NCBI GenBank assembly: GCA_025351245.1
Contig: JANXWH010000064.1
Location: 1 to 34,846 of the forward strand
DNA: 34,846 nt
Direction of reading: 5' to 3'
Source of the DNA: Chloroflexota bacterium
GTDB lineage: Bacteria > Chloroflexota > Limnocylindria > Limnocylindrales > CSP1-4
The position numbers and the translations under genes are program-made. Below, in pieces: positions 17,976 through 32,359 of the stretch (positions within the stretch are counted from its first letter, which is position 1; each line of letters starts with the position of its first letter). Under the pieces are notes generated by a model that was not told where the DNA came from, searched no databases, and saw only the letters and a program-made list of their open reading frames with translations.

Positions 17976-18206
17976 CTACTTCCAGAACCCGGAGCCGTAC
18001 CCGGCCAGGAGCAGCACGAACGTCAGGGCGCCCAGCGCCAGCCAGAAGAGGACCGAGACGGACGTTCGGGTCGGGTTCATCTCCCGGTTCGCGAGCGGCG
18101 ACGCGTTCCAGCGCGGCGAGCGGAGCTGGGTGCGCCAATCCTTCGGCGTCTCCGTGCGGGGCTCCAGGCCGCCCTGGCCGTCGGGTTGATGCAGTTGGAG
18201 GGTCAT
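17976..18206 (-). CDS. Small hypothetical protein with a C-terminal TM segment
   Basis: 76 aa ending SVSVLFWLALGALTFVLLLAGYGSGFWK; ATG overlaps the prs stop by 4 nt; same strand as its neighbours. Confidence 0.6.
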   Translation of the reverse strand: MTLQLHQPDGQGGLEPRTETPKDWRTQLRSPRWNASPLANREMNPTRTSVSVLFWLALGALTFVLLLAGYGSGFWK

Positions 18207-19345
18207 CGGTCTCCGAACGTGCGAGCCGGCGCCACGCCGGCGATATCGGCCGGATGGTCGGGGTCGTGCCGCGTCGTCAGGTGCTCCGGCGGCAGGATGG
18301 CGCCGGTCCGGGCGTCCAGCGTCTGCTCGACGCCGTCCTCCCAGAGGATCATCTCCTGCGTCAGCGACGCCTCGCTGCTGAAGAGCGCGCCAACCGACTC
18401 GCCGCGATGGATCCGGCGGATCGCCTCACCGATCAGGGGCGCCACGGAGAGCGTCGTGATCTGGGGGATCCGCTTCTCGGTTGGGAGCGGCACGGAGTCG
18501 GTCAGGACGAGCTCCCGGATGGGGGAGCCCGCGATCCGGGCGATTGACCCCTCGGACAGGATCCCGTGCGTTGCGCAGGCGTAGATCTCCTCGACGCCCT
18601 CCCTGACCAGGGCCCGCACGATCTCCATCAGCGTCCCGGCGGTGTCGACCTCGTCGTCCACGATGATCGCGCGCCGCCCGCGGACATCGCCGATGACGTT
18701 CAGCAGCTCGGCCCGATCCAAATTGCCCACACGGCGCTTCTCGATGATTGCGAGCGGCGCGTCCAGCAGCTCGGCGAAGGTCCTGGCGCGCTTCGCGAAG
18801 CCCAGGTCCGTGACGACGACGATGTCGGTCAACGCTTTCTGGCGGAAGTAGTTGGAGAGGAGGTGGACGGCGGTCAGCTCGTCGACCGGGATATTGAAGA
18901 AACCCTGGATCTGGCCCTGGTGCAGGTCCATCGTGAGGACGCGGTCGGCGCCGGCCACCGTGATCATGTCGGCAATGAGGCGCGCGGTGATCGGGACGCG
19001 CGGCTGGTCCTTCTTGTCGGAGCGCCCGTAGCTGTAGTACGGGACGACCGCCGTGATCCGCCCCGCGCTCGCCCGCTTGAAGGCGTCGATCATGATCAGG
19101 AGTTCCATGATCGACTGGTTGACCGGGTGGCAGGTCGGCTGGACCAGGAAAACATCCTTCTCGCGGACGTTGTCGAGGATCTTGACGAAGATGTTCTCGT
19201 TCGCGAACGAGAAGACCTCGGCGTCGCCCAGACGGACGCCCAGGTAGCGGCAGATCTTCCGGGCAAGGCCGTCGTTGGCGTTGCCCGTGTAGACGTCGAA
19301 CGAGTCGGAGTACACGAGCGCCTCCTCCGCGCCGAAGGCCGTCAT
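18203..19345 (-). CDS. prs: Ribose-phosphate pyrophosphokinase
   Basis: [84 protein letters not shown] and [13 protein letters not shown]. Confidence 0.96.
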   Translation of the reverse strand: MTAFGAEEALVYSDSFDVYTGNANDGLARKICRYLGVRLGDAEVFSFANENIFVKILDNVREKDVFLVQPTCHPVNQSIMELLIMIDAFKRASAGRITAVVPYYSYGRSDKKDQPRVPITARLIADMITVAGADRVLTMDLHQGQIQGFFNIPVDELTAVHLLSNYFRQKALTDIVVVTDLGFAKRARTFAELLDAPLAIIEKRRVGNLDRAELLNVIGDVRGRRAIIVDDEVDTAGTLMEIVRALVREGVEEIYACATHGILSEGSIARIAGSPIRELVLTDSVPLPTEKRIPQITTLSVAPLIGEAIRRIHRGESVGALFSSEASLTQEMILWEDGVEQTLDARTGAILPPEHLTTRHDPDHPADIAGVAPARTFGDR

Positions 19346-21906
19346 CCTCCCGACGGATCCCCTCCCGGCCCGGTCGGCCCCGCGTCGGGACCGCCATTGT
19401 CGCCCATACCCTCCCGCTCTGCCAGCCCCTCGCGGAACGCGGCAATGCCGACAACCCGGTCGCCCTCGTTCAGGCGCATCGTGATGACGCCGCGTGCCCC
19501 GGACGAGTACCGGTTGATGGTCTGTGTCTCGGTCCGGACCACCTGCCCGCCGGCGGAGATGAGCAGGAGCTCCTCGTCCGCCTCGGTCACCTGCTGGACC
19601 GCCGCCACGCGGCCGGTCTTGCGACCCTCCAGGGGGATCAGCATCACGCCCTGGCCACCGCGGTGCTTGCGCCGGAACTCGCGCAGCGCCACGCGCTTCC
19701 CGTAGCCCGTCTCGGTCAGGACCAGCAGGTCCGTCCCGGGCTGGACCACGCTCATCGCCACGACCTCGTCGCCGGCGCGTGCAAGACGGATCCCGATGAC
19801 GCCGGCGGCGTCGCGGCCCATGGCCCGGACCTCGCTCTCTGCGAACCGGGCCAGCTTGCCCTGGGCGGTGGCGATGATCACGTCGTCGCTCCCCGTCGCG
19901 ACGTCCACCCAGGCCAGCTCGTCGCCGTCCGCGAGGGTGATCGCCCGGATCCCGGACGAGCGGACCTTCTCGAACTGCTCCAGCGGCGTCTTCTTGACGG
20001 TGCCCTTCCGGGTGGCCATCACGAGGTAGGACGCGGCGGTGAAATCCGGCACCATGAGCGTGGCGGTCGGGACTTCTCCGGCCTCCACCTGGACGCCCGG
20101 CAGGTTGATGATCGGGATTCCCTTCGCCTGGCGGCTGGCGTCCGGCACGAGGTGCACCTTGGCCGAGAAGACGCGCCCACGGTTCGTGAAGAAGAGCGCC
20201 CAGTCGTGGGTGTTGGCGACGAGGAGGCTGTCCACCGCGTCCTCCTCGCGGGTGACGTGCCCGATGATCCCCTTGCCGCCGCGGCCCTGGCGTCGGTAGG
20301 TGGCCACCGGCTGGCGCTTGATGTAGCCGCGGCGGCTGATCGTGACGACGACGTCCTCGTCGGCAATCAGGTCCTCGTCGGTCATCTCGCGCGAGGAGTC
20401 GTCGACGACACGCGTGCGCCGCTCGCCGGCGTACTTCCGCTTCAGCTCGGTGAGCTCATCCTTGATGATCGCGAGGATCCGGGCCGGGTTGGCGAGGATG
20501 TCCTCCAGCTCGGCGATCTGCTGGATCACCGCCAGGTACTCATCCTCGATCTTCTTCCGCTCGAGGGCGGCGAGGCGGGCCAGTCGCATGTCCAGGATCG
20601 CCTGGGCCTGCAGCTCGCTCAGGGTGAAGCGCTCCATGAGATTGCGCCGGGCGGTCTCCACGTCCGCCGACTCGCGGATCGTCCGGATCACCTCGTCAAG
20701 GTGGTCCAGCGCGATCTTGAGCCCCTCCAGGATGTGGGCCCGCTCGCGGGCCTTGCCCAGCTCGAACTCGGTCCGCCGACGGACGATCTCGCGGCGATGG
20801 TCCACGTGGTGCTGGATCACGGCCTTGAGCGGAAGCGTCTGCGGCTGGCCGTCAACGAGCGCGAGCATGTTGAGGTTGAACGCGAGCTGCATCGGCGTGT
20901 GCTTGAACAGGTTGTTCAGCACCGTATGCGGGTTCGCATCGTTCTTGATCTCGATGTAGATCCGCATCCCGTCCCGGTCGGACTCGTCGCGGAGGTCGGC
21001 GATCCCGTCGATGCGCTTGTCCTTGACGAGGTCGGCGATCTTCTCGAGGAGCGACGCCTTGTTCACCTGGTAGGGCAGCTCGCTGACGATGATCGCCACC
21101 CGGTCGCGGCGTGCCTCCTCGAAGGCGACCTGGGCCCGCATGATCACCCGGCCGTGGCCGTGGGCGTACATCTGGCGGATCGCGTCGACCGTCTCGGTGA
21201 CGCCGGTGAGCGCGTTCTTCTGCTGCTCGTAGCGGAAGATGGAACCGGCGGTCGGGAAGTCGGGCCCCTTGATGAACGCGCACAGGTCGTCGGTCGTCAG
21301 CTCCGGGTCGTCGATGAGCGCGATCGTCGCGTCGACGACCTCGCCGAGGTGGTGCGGCGGGATGTTCGTGGCCATCCCCACGGCGATGCCGGAGCTCCCG
21401 TTGACGAGCAGGTTCGGCAGCCTCGCGGGCAGGATGACCGGCTGCCGATGCTGGCCGTCGTAGTTGTCGACGTAGTCGACGGTGGCCTTGTCGATGTCGG
21501 CGAGCATCTCGGCCGCGATCGGGGCGAGCCGCGCCTCCGTGTAGCGCATCGCGGCGGCCGAGTCGCCGTCGACGGAACCAAAGTTGCCCTGCCCGTCCAC
21601 CAGCGGGTAGCGCATGGAGAAGTCCTGGGCCAGGCGGACAAGGGTGTCGTAGATCGCCTGGTCGCCGTGCGGGTGGTACTTGCCCATCACCTCGCCGACG
21701 ATCGCCGCGCACTTGCGGTACGAGGCGTTCGAGGCCAGGCCCATCTCGCCCATGGCGTAGAGGATTCGGCGGTGGACCGGCTTGAGGCCGTCGCGGACAT
21801 CCGGGAGCGCGCGGGCCACGATCACGCTCATCGCGTAGTCGAGGTAGCTCGTCCGCATCTCGTCCTCGATGCGGATCGTTCGGATGTTGCCCAGGTCGTC
21901 GGTCAC
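19342..21906 (-). CDS. gyrA: DNA gyrase subunit A
   Basis: [40 protein letters not shown]; catalytic Tyr region [15 protein letters not shown]; GyrA-box-like RQGRGGKG; six-bladed CTD. Confidence 0.96.
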   Translation of the reverse strand: MTDDLGNIRTIRIEDEMRTSYLDYAMSVIVARALPDVRDGLKPVHRRILYAMGEMGLASNASYRKCAAIVGEVMGKYHPHGDQAIYDTLVRLAQDFSMRYPLVDGQGNFGSVDGDSAAAMRYTEARLAPIAAEMLADIDKATVDYVDNYDGQHRQPVILPARLPNLLVNGSSGIAVGMATNIPPHHLGEVVDATIALIDDPELTTDDLCAFIKGPDFPTAGSIFRYEQQKNALTGVTETVDAIRQMYAHGHGRVIMRAQVAFEEARRDRVAIIVSELPYQVNKASLLEKIADLVKDKRIDGIADLRDESDRDGMRIYIEIKNDANPHTVLNNLFKHTPMQLAFNLNMLALVDGQPQTLPLKAVIQHHVDHRREIVRRRTEFELGKARERAHILEGLKIALDHLDEVIRTIRESADVETARRNLMERFTLSELQAQAILDMRLARLAALERKKIEDEYLAVIQQIAELEDILANPARILAIIKDELTELKRKYAGERRTRVVDDSSREMTDEDLIADEDVVVTISRRGYIKRQPVATYRRQGRGGKGIIGHVTREEDAVDSLLVANTHDWALFFTNRGRVFSAKVHLVPDASRQAKGIPIINLPGVQVEAGEVPTATLMVPDFTAASYLVMATRKGTVKKTPLEQFEKVRSSGIRAITLADGDELAWVDVATGSDDVIIATAQGKLARFAESEVRAMGRDAAGVIGIRLARAGDEVVAMSVVQPGTDLLVLTETGYGKRVALREFRRKHRGGQGVMLIPLEGRKTGRVAAVQQVTEADEELLLISAGGQVVRTETQTINRYSSGARGVITMRLNEGDRVVGIAAFREGLAEREGMGDNGGPDAGPTGPGGDPSGG

Positions 21907-22912
21907 GGAATGGGTCTCCGGTTCAGGTCCAGCGGGGTTCCGGGCGTGGCCGTCCCACGACCCGCGTGCACGAAGGCGGCGGCGGTCGCGCCGGCAGCGG
22001 ACGTGTTGGCGGCGCCGGACGTCCGGCGGACGCCCGCGAGCAGGGTGCGAATTCCGGCGGCGTCAGCCGGAGCAAGCTTGGCGAGCGCGTCGCGCACCAC
22101 CCATGCGCGGGCCCCATCGGCCGTCGCAGCGGCACGCCCGCCCTCCCGCCGGCAGAACGCGGTCACGGCGGCCGGGTCAACGGCCGTCAGGTTGCGGAGC
22201 GCCCAGCTGAGCGCTTTCTGGACGTCCGGCTCGGGATCGCCGATCAGGAGGCCGATGAGCCCCAGGCCGCGTACGGCGACGTCCGGCGTCCGCCCGGCCG
22301 CCCGGTCCACGAACGGGATCGTCGCGACCGTGGAGCCAACGAGCCGGCGCTCCCAGCGGCTGGGGCTGTAGACCAGCTGCTCCAGCTCGGCCCAGCGGTA
22401 GGGCTCGCGGAGGATTCCCGGCCCGATCGTCGCCGCCAGCGTATCGACGGTGATCCAGTCATCCGCCTCCGCGGTGAGCTGGCGGAGCACCTGCCAGGCG
22501 CGTTCCGGATCGTCCGGCAGGATCCGGCCGAGGAGCCAGCAGGCGAACCAGCGCAGCTCCCTGAGCGGATCGCGGGCGAGCGCCTCCGCGACCGGAAGGA
22601 GCCGGGCGGCGCGAACGCCCCGCAGCTCGTCCGCCAGCGCTCGGTGCACGGATTCGAGGAGCGGCAGCCGAACGCCGAGCAGCGGTCCGATCCCGGGCGC
22701 CACCAGCCGCTGGCCGGCCAGGTAGGTCGGATCGGCGAGCGTTGCCAGGCCCTCGCGGGTGGCCGCCACGAAGCCCGCCGGACCGTCGACCTCGTCGGCA
22801 AGCCTGTGGCCCAGGTCGCGTGCCGCCTCTATGTGCGTCGCGACGAACGCATTGGATGCGAGGGTCGTGGCGCTCGGCGTCCGGGCGGCTGCGGCCGCGG
22901 CCGCGACGGCGG

Positions 22913-22916
<4 letters not shown>
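21903..22916 (-). CDS. HEAT-repeat protein, likely DNA alkylation repair (AlkD-like) family
   Basis: Helical repeats [18 protein letters not shown]...[18 protein letters not shown]...[17 protein letters not shown]...[17 protein letters not shown] resemble AlkD-type proteins. Confidence 0.7.
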
Positions 22917-26292
<3,376 letters not shown>

Positions 26293-26296
<4 letters not shown>

Positions 26297-27195
26297 GCGG
26301 CGCCTCCGGGCACGCCCGCGCCGGGGACGACCGGCAGATGCGGTTGCGGAACGGTGATCGCGGACGCCGCGCCCCAGGTCGCGGCGGATCCCGGTGGCGG
26401 GGCCGCCTCACCGTGCTCCCCGTGCGGCCGGCCGGCCTCGTGGTCGAGTCGGCTCCGAAGCTCGGTCGCGAGCGCCCGGTAGGCGATGGCGCCCCGACTG
26501 TCGGGTGCATACCCGGCGATCGGACGGCCGTGGCTGGGTGCTTCCGCGAGCCGAACGCTCCTTGGCACAACGGTCTGGAAGACCGCCGACCCGAGGTGCT
26601 CACGGACCTCTGCGGCAACCTCCGCGGAGAGATTCGTCCGGGCGTCGAACATCGTGAGAACGACGCCTCGCACCGCCAGCGCGGGGTTCAGATGATCGCG
26701 CACGAGGTGGATCGTCGCGATCAACTGGGAGAGACCCTCCAGCGCGTAGTACTCGCACTGCATCGGGATCAGGACGGCGTCAGCAGCCGTCAACGCGTTC
26801 ACGGTGAGCAGGCCGAGGGATGGCGGGCAGTCGATGAAGACATCATCGAAATCGGAACGGACCGACGCCATCACGCGGGTCAGCCGGCGTTCTCGCTGCG
26901 GCACGATCGCAAGCTCCACCTCGGCGCCGGCCAGGGCGATCGATGATGGGACCAGCGAGAGTCCGGGCGTCTCCGTCGGCACGATGAGCGCGCGGAGATC
27001 CACGCCACCCATCAGGGCGTCGTAGACCGACGAGCCGGCAGCCGCGCGATCCGCGCCAAGGCCACTGGTGGCGTTCCCCTGGGGGTCGAGATCGACCACG
27101 AGCACCCGCCGACCATCCCCGGCGAGGTAGGCCGCGAGGTTGACGACGGTTGTGGTCTTCCCGACGCCGCCCTTCTGGTTGGCGCACGCAAGCAT
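26293..27195 (-). CDS. parA: Chromosome-partitioning ATPase ParA (Soj)
   Basis: MLACANQKGGVGKTTTVVNLAAYLAGDGRRVLVVDLDPQGNATSGLG; start could alternatively be GTG 27204. Confidence 0.96.
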
Positions 27196-27395
27196 CTGGC
27201 CCACTAGAGGCCGTTCTCCTCGGGAATCACGCACCAAGTCTACCATTCCGGCCCCTTCCGACCCCTGGACGAGAGCGTGACAGCCGCGCCTTCCCTTCCG
27301 CGTATCGCCGCCTTACGTCAGGCTGCACCGGTCGACTCGCCCGTGCCGCGTGGCCCCAGCCCCGGCTCGCGGGCCCCCGCCTCGCACCTTGGCCG

Positions 27396-27411
27396 CGTTT
27401 CACGTGAAACA
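27396..27411. promoter_or_regulatory. parS: parS site 1 (ParB binding)
   Basis: cGTTTCACGTGAAACa matches the 16-bp parS consensus TGTTNCACGTGAAACA at 15/16; next to parAB. Confidence 0.93.
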
Positions 27412-27467
27412 TCGCCGTCCCGTGCCGCGCGGCCGCCGTCCCGTGCCCCGCCTCGGCACCTTGGCCG

Positions 27468-27483
27468 CGTTTCACGTGAAACA
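27468..27483. promoter_or_regulatory. parS: parS site 2 (ParB binding)
   Basis: Identical cGTTTCACGTGAAACa, 72 bp from site 1. Confidence 0.93.
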
Positions 27484-27626
27484 TCGCCGTCCCCGTGCCG
27501 CGCGGCCGAAGCATTCCCGCGCCAGCCGACGATTTGGCCCCCCTCGGTATACTCGCTGAGCAGAGTGCCGGCGGTTCGCGCGGATGCCGTGCTGCCGGGC
27601 TGCCGGTTCACTGAGGAACGACCGCC

Positions 27627-28133
27627 ATGAGCCTGGTTCTCGCAGCGGTCGGGGCGGCAGTGGCTGCGCTGATCCAGTCATCAATCCTCCCGTTCACCGC
27701 TGCTGGTGGCGCCGGGCTCGATCTCGTCCTCGTTCTCGCCGTCGTCTGGACGATGACGGTGGGCCTCGAGGGTGGCCTCATCTGGGCCTTCCTCGGAGGG
27801 TTGATCATCGACGTACTGCTCATGCGGCCACTCGGCCTCACCGCGTTCGTGCTCCTCCTCGCCGTCGGCGCCGCGTGGCTCGTCGGCCGCATCTCCCGGC
27901 GCGCCTTCTACCCGATCGTGGTCGCCACGGCGGCCATCACGGCAGGAATCGCGTCCGTCCTGACCGTCGTGCTCGTCGGTGCGCTTCGTGGGCTTCCCTC
28001 GGGCGTGGAGCCGCTGGCACAGGCGGTCCCGACCGGCCTGCTCGCGGGCCTCGCGGCTGCCGCGATCGCACCGGTGCCCGTCCTCATCCAGCGGCGCCGG
28101 TTAGGCGACGAGACCGAGCGGGGCGACTGGTGA
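27627..28133 (+). CDS. mreD: Rod shape-determining protein MreD
   Basis: Multi-TM ~168 aa protein, ALIQSSILPF...GLDLVLVLAVVWTMTVGLEGGLIWAFLGGLIIDVL; followed by PBP2 and RodA. Confidence 0.88.
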   Translation: MSLVLAAVGAAVAALIQSSILPFTAAGGAGLDLVLVLAVVWTMTVGLEGGLIWAFLGGLIIDVLLMRPLGLTAFVLLLAVGAAWLVGRISRRAFYPIVVATAAITAGIASVLTVVLVGALRGLPSGVEPLAQAVPTGLLAGLAAAAIAPVPVLIQRRRLGDETERGDW

Positions 28134-30067
28134 GCATCCTCGAGACGCCCCTCACCCATGAGCGACGGCCGGCGCGCTTCGTCGCCTTTGCCCTGACGGC
28201 CGTGCTCGTCCTGGGCGGCCTGACGACGCGCCTCTTCGCCATGCAGCTGGCCGGCAGCCCGGTGTCGGCGCCGGTTCCGGCAGCGGTCCTGCCGGCGGTC
28301 GAGGCCGGCCGCCGGGTCATGACGGAGCCCGTGCCGTCGACGAGGGGACTGATCTACGACCGGACGAAGGGGCTCCTCGTCGAGAACGTGCCGACGTTCA
28401 CCGTCTCGGTTCGACCCGCCGACCTTCCGCTGACCCAGCGACCGCAGGTGGTCGGGCGTCTGGCCGGACTGCTCGACATCTCCGCCACCACGATCACGGA
28501 AACGCTCGACGGCGCCACCGGCTCGCGGTTCGACCCCGTGCCGATCGCGCACGACGTTCCCCAGCAGACGGCGCGCCTGATCTCCGAGGACAGCCTGACC
28601 CTTCCGGGCGTCGAGGTCGCCGTGGAGGCGCGCCGCGACTACCTTGACGGGTCGTTATTCACCCAGTTGATCGGCTGGACGGGATCCATTGACGCGGCCG
28701 GCTACGCGTCGCTGAAGAGCCAGGGGTACCTCCCCGATGACCGGATCGGGAAAGCCGGGGTCGAGTCCGTCTACGAGTCCACGCTGCGCGGGACGTACGG
28801 GGTTCGCGAGGTCGAGAAGGACGGAACCGGACGCACCCTCCGCGTCCTCTCGACGACGACGGCGCCACAGGCCGGCAACTCGCTCGTCCTGACGATCGAC
28901 GCCAAGGAGCAGCGGCTGGCGCAGCAGGCGCTCGACTGGGGTCTCAAGAAGGCGGGGCTCAAGCGCGGCGCGATCGTCGTCATGAACCCACAGACGGGCG
29001 AGATTCTCGCCATGGTCAGCCAGCCCACGTACGACGCGAACCTGTTCTCGCGCGGCATCAGCACTGCGGATTTCCAGAAGCTCCTCGCAGACAAGGACCT
29101 TCCGCTCATCAACCATGCGATCGGCGACATCCAGCCGCCCGGGTCCACGTTCAAGCTGGTCACGGGCTCGGGCGTGCTTGCCGACAAGAAGCTCGGCCTG
29201 ACCGAGACCGTGCTGAGCAAGCCGTACGTCCAGCTCGGATCTAGCCGGTTCTACGAATGGAACCAACGCGGGTGGGGACCCCTCGACATCAAGTCGGGCT
29301 TCGCCCATTCCAGCGATACCTTCTTCTACCAGCTGGCCCAGCGGCTCGGGATCGATCGCCTCGCATACTGGGCCGGCCAGTATGGTTTCGGCCAGAAGAC
29401 CGGGATCGACCTTCCCGGCGAGGCTGCCGGCCTCATCCCGACGGACCAGTGGAAGCTGGACACGTTCGGCCAGGCCATCTTCCCGGGCGAGGTCCTCCAG
29501 GCCGGAATCGGCCAGGGCTACGATCTCGCCACGCCGCTCCAGCTGCTCAACGCATACGCGGCCCTGGCGAACGGCGGCACGCTCTACCAGCCGCAGGTCG
29601 TCCGCGAGATCGTGAGCCCGGACGGCACCGTCGTTCGACCGTTCACCCCGAAGGTGATCCGGAAGATCGCCGCGCCGAGCTGGGTGTTCACGACCATGCG
29701 CGAGGCCGCCCGGCGCGTCGTCACGAGCCGGCACACGTACAACCTGGCAGATCTTCCGATCGTGGTTGCGGGCAAGACCGGGACGGCCGAGTTCGGCCTC
29801 CGCGACAAGAACGGCGTGCTGCCGTACCACAACTGGTTCGCGGGGTTCATTCCGAAGGGCGCCTGGAAGAAGGACAACCCGACCGGCGACGTCTCCAAGC
29901 CCGACTCGGAGCTGGCCTTCGCCGTCTTCATCTACAACTCCGGCACGCTCGGCAACACGGCGACGGAGGTCGCCAAGTACTACCTCCAGCTCCACTACGG
30001 GATCACGAAGGATTACCGGCTGCCGCAGCTCCTCAAGCACACGAACTTCTACGCAGGCGGCCGCTGA
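28130..30067 (+). CDS. mrdA: Penicillin-binding protein 2 (MrdA-type transpeptidase)
   Basis: RGLIYDRTKGLLVENVPTF, MVSQPTYDANLFSRG, PPGSTFKLVTGSG, FAHSSDTFFYQLAQRLG, VAGKTGTAEFG (KTG). GTG 28130 overlaps the mreD stop. Confidence 0.95.
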   Translation: MSILETPLTHERRPARFVAFALTAVLVLGGLTTRLFAMQLAGSPVSAPVPAAVLPAVEAGRRVMTEPVPSTRGLIYDRTKGLLVENVPTFTVSVRPADLPLTQRPQVVGRLAGLLDISATTITETLDGATGSRFDPVPIAHDVPQQTARLISEDSLTLPGVEVAVEARRDYLDGSLFTQLIGWTGSIDAAGYASLKSQGYLPDDRIGKAGVESVYESTLRGTYGVREVEKDGTGRTLRVLSTTTAPQAGNSLVLTIDAKEQRLAQQALDWGLKKAGLKRGAIVVMNPQTGEILAMVSQPTYDANLFSRGISTADFQKLLADKDLPLINHAIGDIQPPGSTFKLVTGSGVLADKKLGLTETVLSKPYVQLGSSRFYEWNQRGWGPLDIKSGFAHSSDTFFYQLAQRLGIDRLAYWAGQYGFGQKTGIDLPGEAAGLIPTDQWKLDTFGQAIFPGEVLQAGIGQGYDLATPLQLLNAYAALANGGTLYQPQVVREIVSPDGTVVRPFTPKVIRKIAAPSWVFTTMREAARRVVTSRHTYNLADLPIVVAGKTGTAEFGLRDKNGVLPYHNWFAGFIPKGAWKKDNPTGDVSKPDSELAFAVFIYNSGTLGNTATEVAKYYLQLHYGITKDYRLPQLLKHTNFYAGGR

Positions 30068-31230
30068 TGGGCGTCCTCCGCGTCGAGCGCGACGCTCCCA
30101 CCGGCATCGCGGCCCGCGTCGGCGGCGTCGCGTGGCGCGACTTCGATCTGCAGCTCTTCGTCTACGCCGTCCTGCTCGCCACGCTGGGGCTGACGATGGC
30201 GTACAGCAACACGGCCGTCCAGCTCGGCGGCGAGGCGCTGCAAGGCGGGACCACGTTCGTCCGCGGGCTCATCTGGGCGATGGTTGCCCTGGTTGCCTTC
30301 GCGGCCGCGGCGGCCTTCGACTACACGTGGCTGAAGGCGTTCTCCTGGCCCATCTACCTCGTGAACCTGGCGCTCCTGGTGGCCTCGCTCGCGCTCGGCA
30401 GCTCCGATGCGGCGTCCGCCCGCTGGGTCTCGATCTTCGGGCTCCAGTTCCAGTTCAGCGAGATCGCCAAGATCCTCATGATCGTCGTTCTCGCGCGGTA
30501 TCTCGCGGACCGCGAGCAACGCCTGGACTCACTTTCGGCGATCGTTGGTGCGTGCCTGATCGTGATCCCGCCGTGGGTCCTCGTGCTCCTGCAACCGGAC
30601 CTCGGGACGTCGCTCGTCTTCATCGCCGTCCTGGCCGGGATGCTCTTCATGGCGGGCGCGAGCCTGCGCTGGCTCGGGGCGCTGGCGGTGGCGACGTTCG
30701 CAGCCCTGCCGCTGATCTGGACCTACGTGCTCCACGACTACCAGAAGGAGCGCCTGACGAGCTTTCTGGACCCGGCGAAAGATCCGCTCGGTGCGGGCTT
30801 CCAGCTCCTGACCGCCCAGAAGGCCGTGAGCTCCGGCGGGCTCCTGGGGGCGGGCCTGACGAACGGCGCGCAGAACCAGTCGAACCTGCTTCCCGTCCAG
30901 GCGACGGACTTCGTCTTCGCGATCCTGGCAGAGGAGCTCGGCTTCATCGGGTGCGTCGTCGTCTTCCTGCTGTTCGCGGCGCTCCTCTGGCGGATCCTCA
31001 CGATCGCCTGGCGGTCCAGGGACCCGTTCGGCCTGATGATGGGCGCGGGCGTGGCCTCGATGATCCTGTTCCAGATCGCCGTCAACGTCGGGATGGTGCT
31101 GGGCCTGATGCCGATCACCGGCATCCCGCTCCCGTTCATCACGCACGGCGGCGCCTCGCTCGTCAGCATCGCCATCGGGCTCGGAATTCTCCAGAGCATC
31201 GCCATGCGCCAGCACCGTGCCGAATGGTGA
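30067..31230 (+). CDS. rodA: RodA/FtsW/SpoVE family SEDS glycosyltransferase
   Basis: QFSEIAKILMIVVLARYLADRE, LLQPDLGTSLVFIAV, YQKERLTSFLDPAKDPLGAGFQLLTAQKAVSSGGLLGAGL, LMPITGIPLPFITHGGASLVSIAIGLGILQSI. Confidence 0.96.
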   Translation: MGVLRVERDAPTGIAARVGGVAWRDFDLQLFVYAVLLATLGLTMAYSNTAVQLGGEALQGGTTFVRGLIWAMVALVAFAAAAAFDYTWLKAFSWPIYLVNLALLVASLALGSSDAASARWVSIFGLQFQFSEIAKILMIVVLARYLADREQRLDSLSAIVGACLIVIPPWVLVLLQPDLGTSLVFIAVLAGMLFMAGASLRWLGALAVATFAALPLIWTYVLHDYQKERLTSFLDPAKDPLGAGFQLLTAQKAVSSGGLLGAGLTNGAQNQSNLLPVQATDFVFAILAEELGFIGCVVVFLLFAALLWRILTIAWRSRDPFGLMMGAGVASMILFQIAVNVGMVLGLMPITGIPLPFITHGGASLVSIAIGLGILQSIAMRQHRAEW

Positions 31231-31371
31231 TGCGCCCGGCCGACTACCCGGCCCAGACTCGCGGTCTGCCCGTCCAGGTGGACACGCCTGCGGGTCGCTG
31301 CCTGCCTCGCCGGCGATTGCGCCCTCGCCCGTGACCGAGGACCTCGTGTCGCCGCCGCCGGCGTCAGCCGC

Positions 31372-32205
31372 ATGACCGAGCGGCGCCCGTCGTCAGGACC
31401 GCCGGACGCCGGGAGCGTGCCGGCCGCGCCGCCGGCCGTTCCGCCCGCCGTCCCGCTGAGCGCGCCGCCGGCCGACTTGTCGACATCCGGGCCGGTTGTG
31501 CGGCCCTCGAGCAGCCCGCGCCAGCGCTGGCGCCTCTACCTGCGGTTGCCGGCGGTGCAGGTGCCCGGCGAGCTTCCTGCCGGAGCCGGTGCCTGGGCCT
31601 CGCTTCTGGAGCGAAGCGGGCTGCCGTTGGCCGGCGAACCTGGGCGGGGCCGCGCCGTGCCGGCCGCGCAGCTCCCGCTCGGCATCGCCGGCGAGCGCGA
31701 GATCGTCGACGTGGTCCTTGCGGCGCGCCTTCCGGCCGCCGAAGTCCGGGAGCGGGTTCGTGCCGGGCTCCCGCCGCTCGTCGAGCTGGTCGACCTCCAC
31801 GACGTCTGGATCGGGGCACCTTCGGCGTCGGCCGCCCTGGTCGCCGCCGACTACCGGGTGGAGGTTGCGGGCGCGTCGCCGCTCGGGCTGCGGGTCGCGG
31901 CAGAGGCGCTCCTGGCCGTCGCCACCCTGCCGCGCGAGCGACGTCGCGAGAAGAAGACGCAGACATTCGATCTGCGGCCGCTGATCGTCTCGCTCTCGGT
32001 GGCGGCCGTGCTCCCGCCCGCCGGTGCCGGCGCGGACGCACCCACAGCCCTGCTGCGGACCCGTCTCCGCCACCGCCCGGACGCCGTGGGGCGCCCGGAG
32101 GACGTAGTCGCGGCACTCGCCGAGCCGCCGGCGCCCCCGCTCGACGGGGAAGTCCGCGTGCTCCGGATCGTGCGCGAGCGGTTGCTCACCGGGGACGACG
32201 CCTGA
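31372..32205 (+). CDS. DUF2344 / TIGR03936-family radical-SAM-associated protein
   Basis: RWRLYLRLPAVQVPGEL...LPLGIAGEREIVDVVLAARLPAAEVRERVRAGLPPLVELVDLHDVWIGAPSASAALVAADYRVEV. Confidence 0.82.
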   Translation: MTERRPSSGPPDAGSVPAAPPAVPPAVPLSAPPADLSTSGPVVRPSSSPRQRWRLYLRLPAVQVPGELPAGAGAWASLLERSGLPLAGEPGRGRAVPAAQLPLGIAGEREIVDVVLAARLPAAEVRERVRAGLPPLVELVDLHDVWIGAPSASAALVAADYRVEVAGASPLGLRVAAEALLAVATLPRERRREKKTQTFDLRPLIVSLSVAAVLPPAGAGADAPTALLRTRLRHRPDAVGRPEDVVAALAEPPAPPLDGEVRVLRIVRERLLTGDDA

Positions 32206-32277
32206 CGCTCGTCGTCGGGGACGGCCGACCCCTCAGCCCGGGCCGTCCGGGCCGTCCGTTCCGGCCGAGCGGCCCTC

Positions 32278-32296
32278 CCGGGATGGCCCATCCCGG
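32278..32296. promoter_or_regulatory. Perfect inverted repeat ccgggatgg-c-ccatcccgg upstream of ABC operon
   Basis: 19-bp palindrome in the intergenic region; a second palindrome ggtccg-tc-cggacc lies at 32316-32329. Confidence 0.5.
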
Positions 32297-32359
32297 TGCA
32301 CGCTGAATAGTTGGTGGTCCGTCCGGACCGCCCACGTTCCCGCGGATCGGAGGTGCGGC

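Larger units (their letters stand above)
27384..27508. repeat. Imperfect direct duplication of a ~52-bp parS-containing segment
   Basis: gcaccttggccgcgtttcacgtgaaacatcgccgtccc(c)gtgccgcgcggccg at 27384-27435 and 27456-27508, differing by a 1-nt C insertion. Confidence 0.9.

Noticed and set aside
14877-18584. 1235-aa plus-strand ORF
   Set aside because: Antisense to secA and prs; low-complexity composition from high-GC third-position bias, no recognisable domain.
19663-22371. 902-aa plus-strand ORF
   Set aside because: Antisense to gyrA/AlkD-like genes; codon-bias artefact.
27548-27553. TATACT as -10 of a mreD promoter
   Set aside because: No acceptable -35 at 16-18 bp spacing; left uncalled.
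29257-31230. 657-aa plus-strand ORF spanning mrdA and rodA
   Set aside because: Only the part from ATG 30067 (RodA) is real; the upstream part is out of frame with PBP2.
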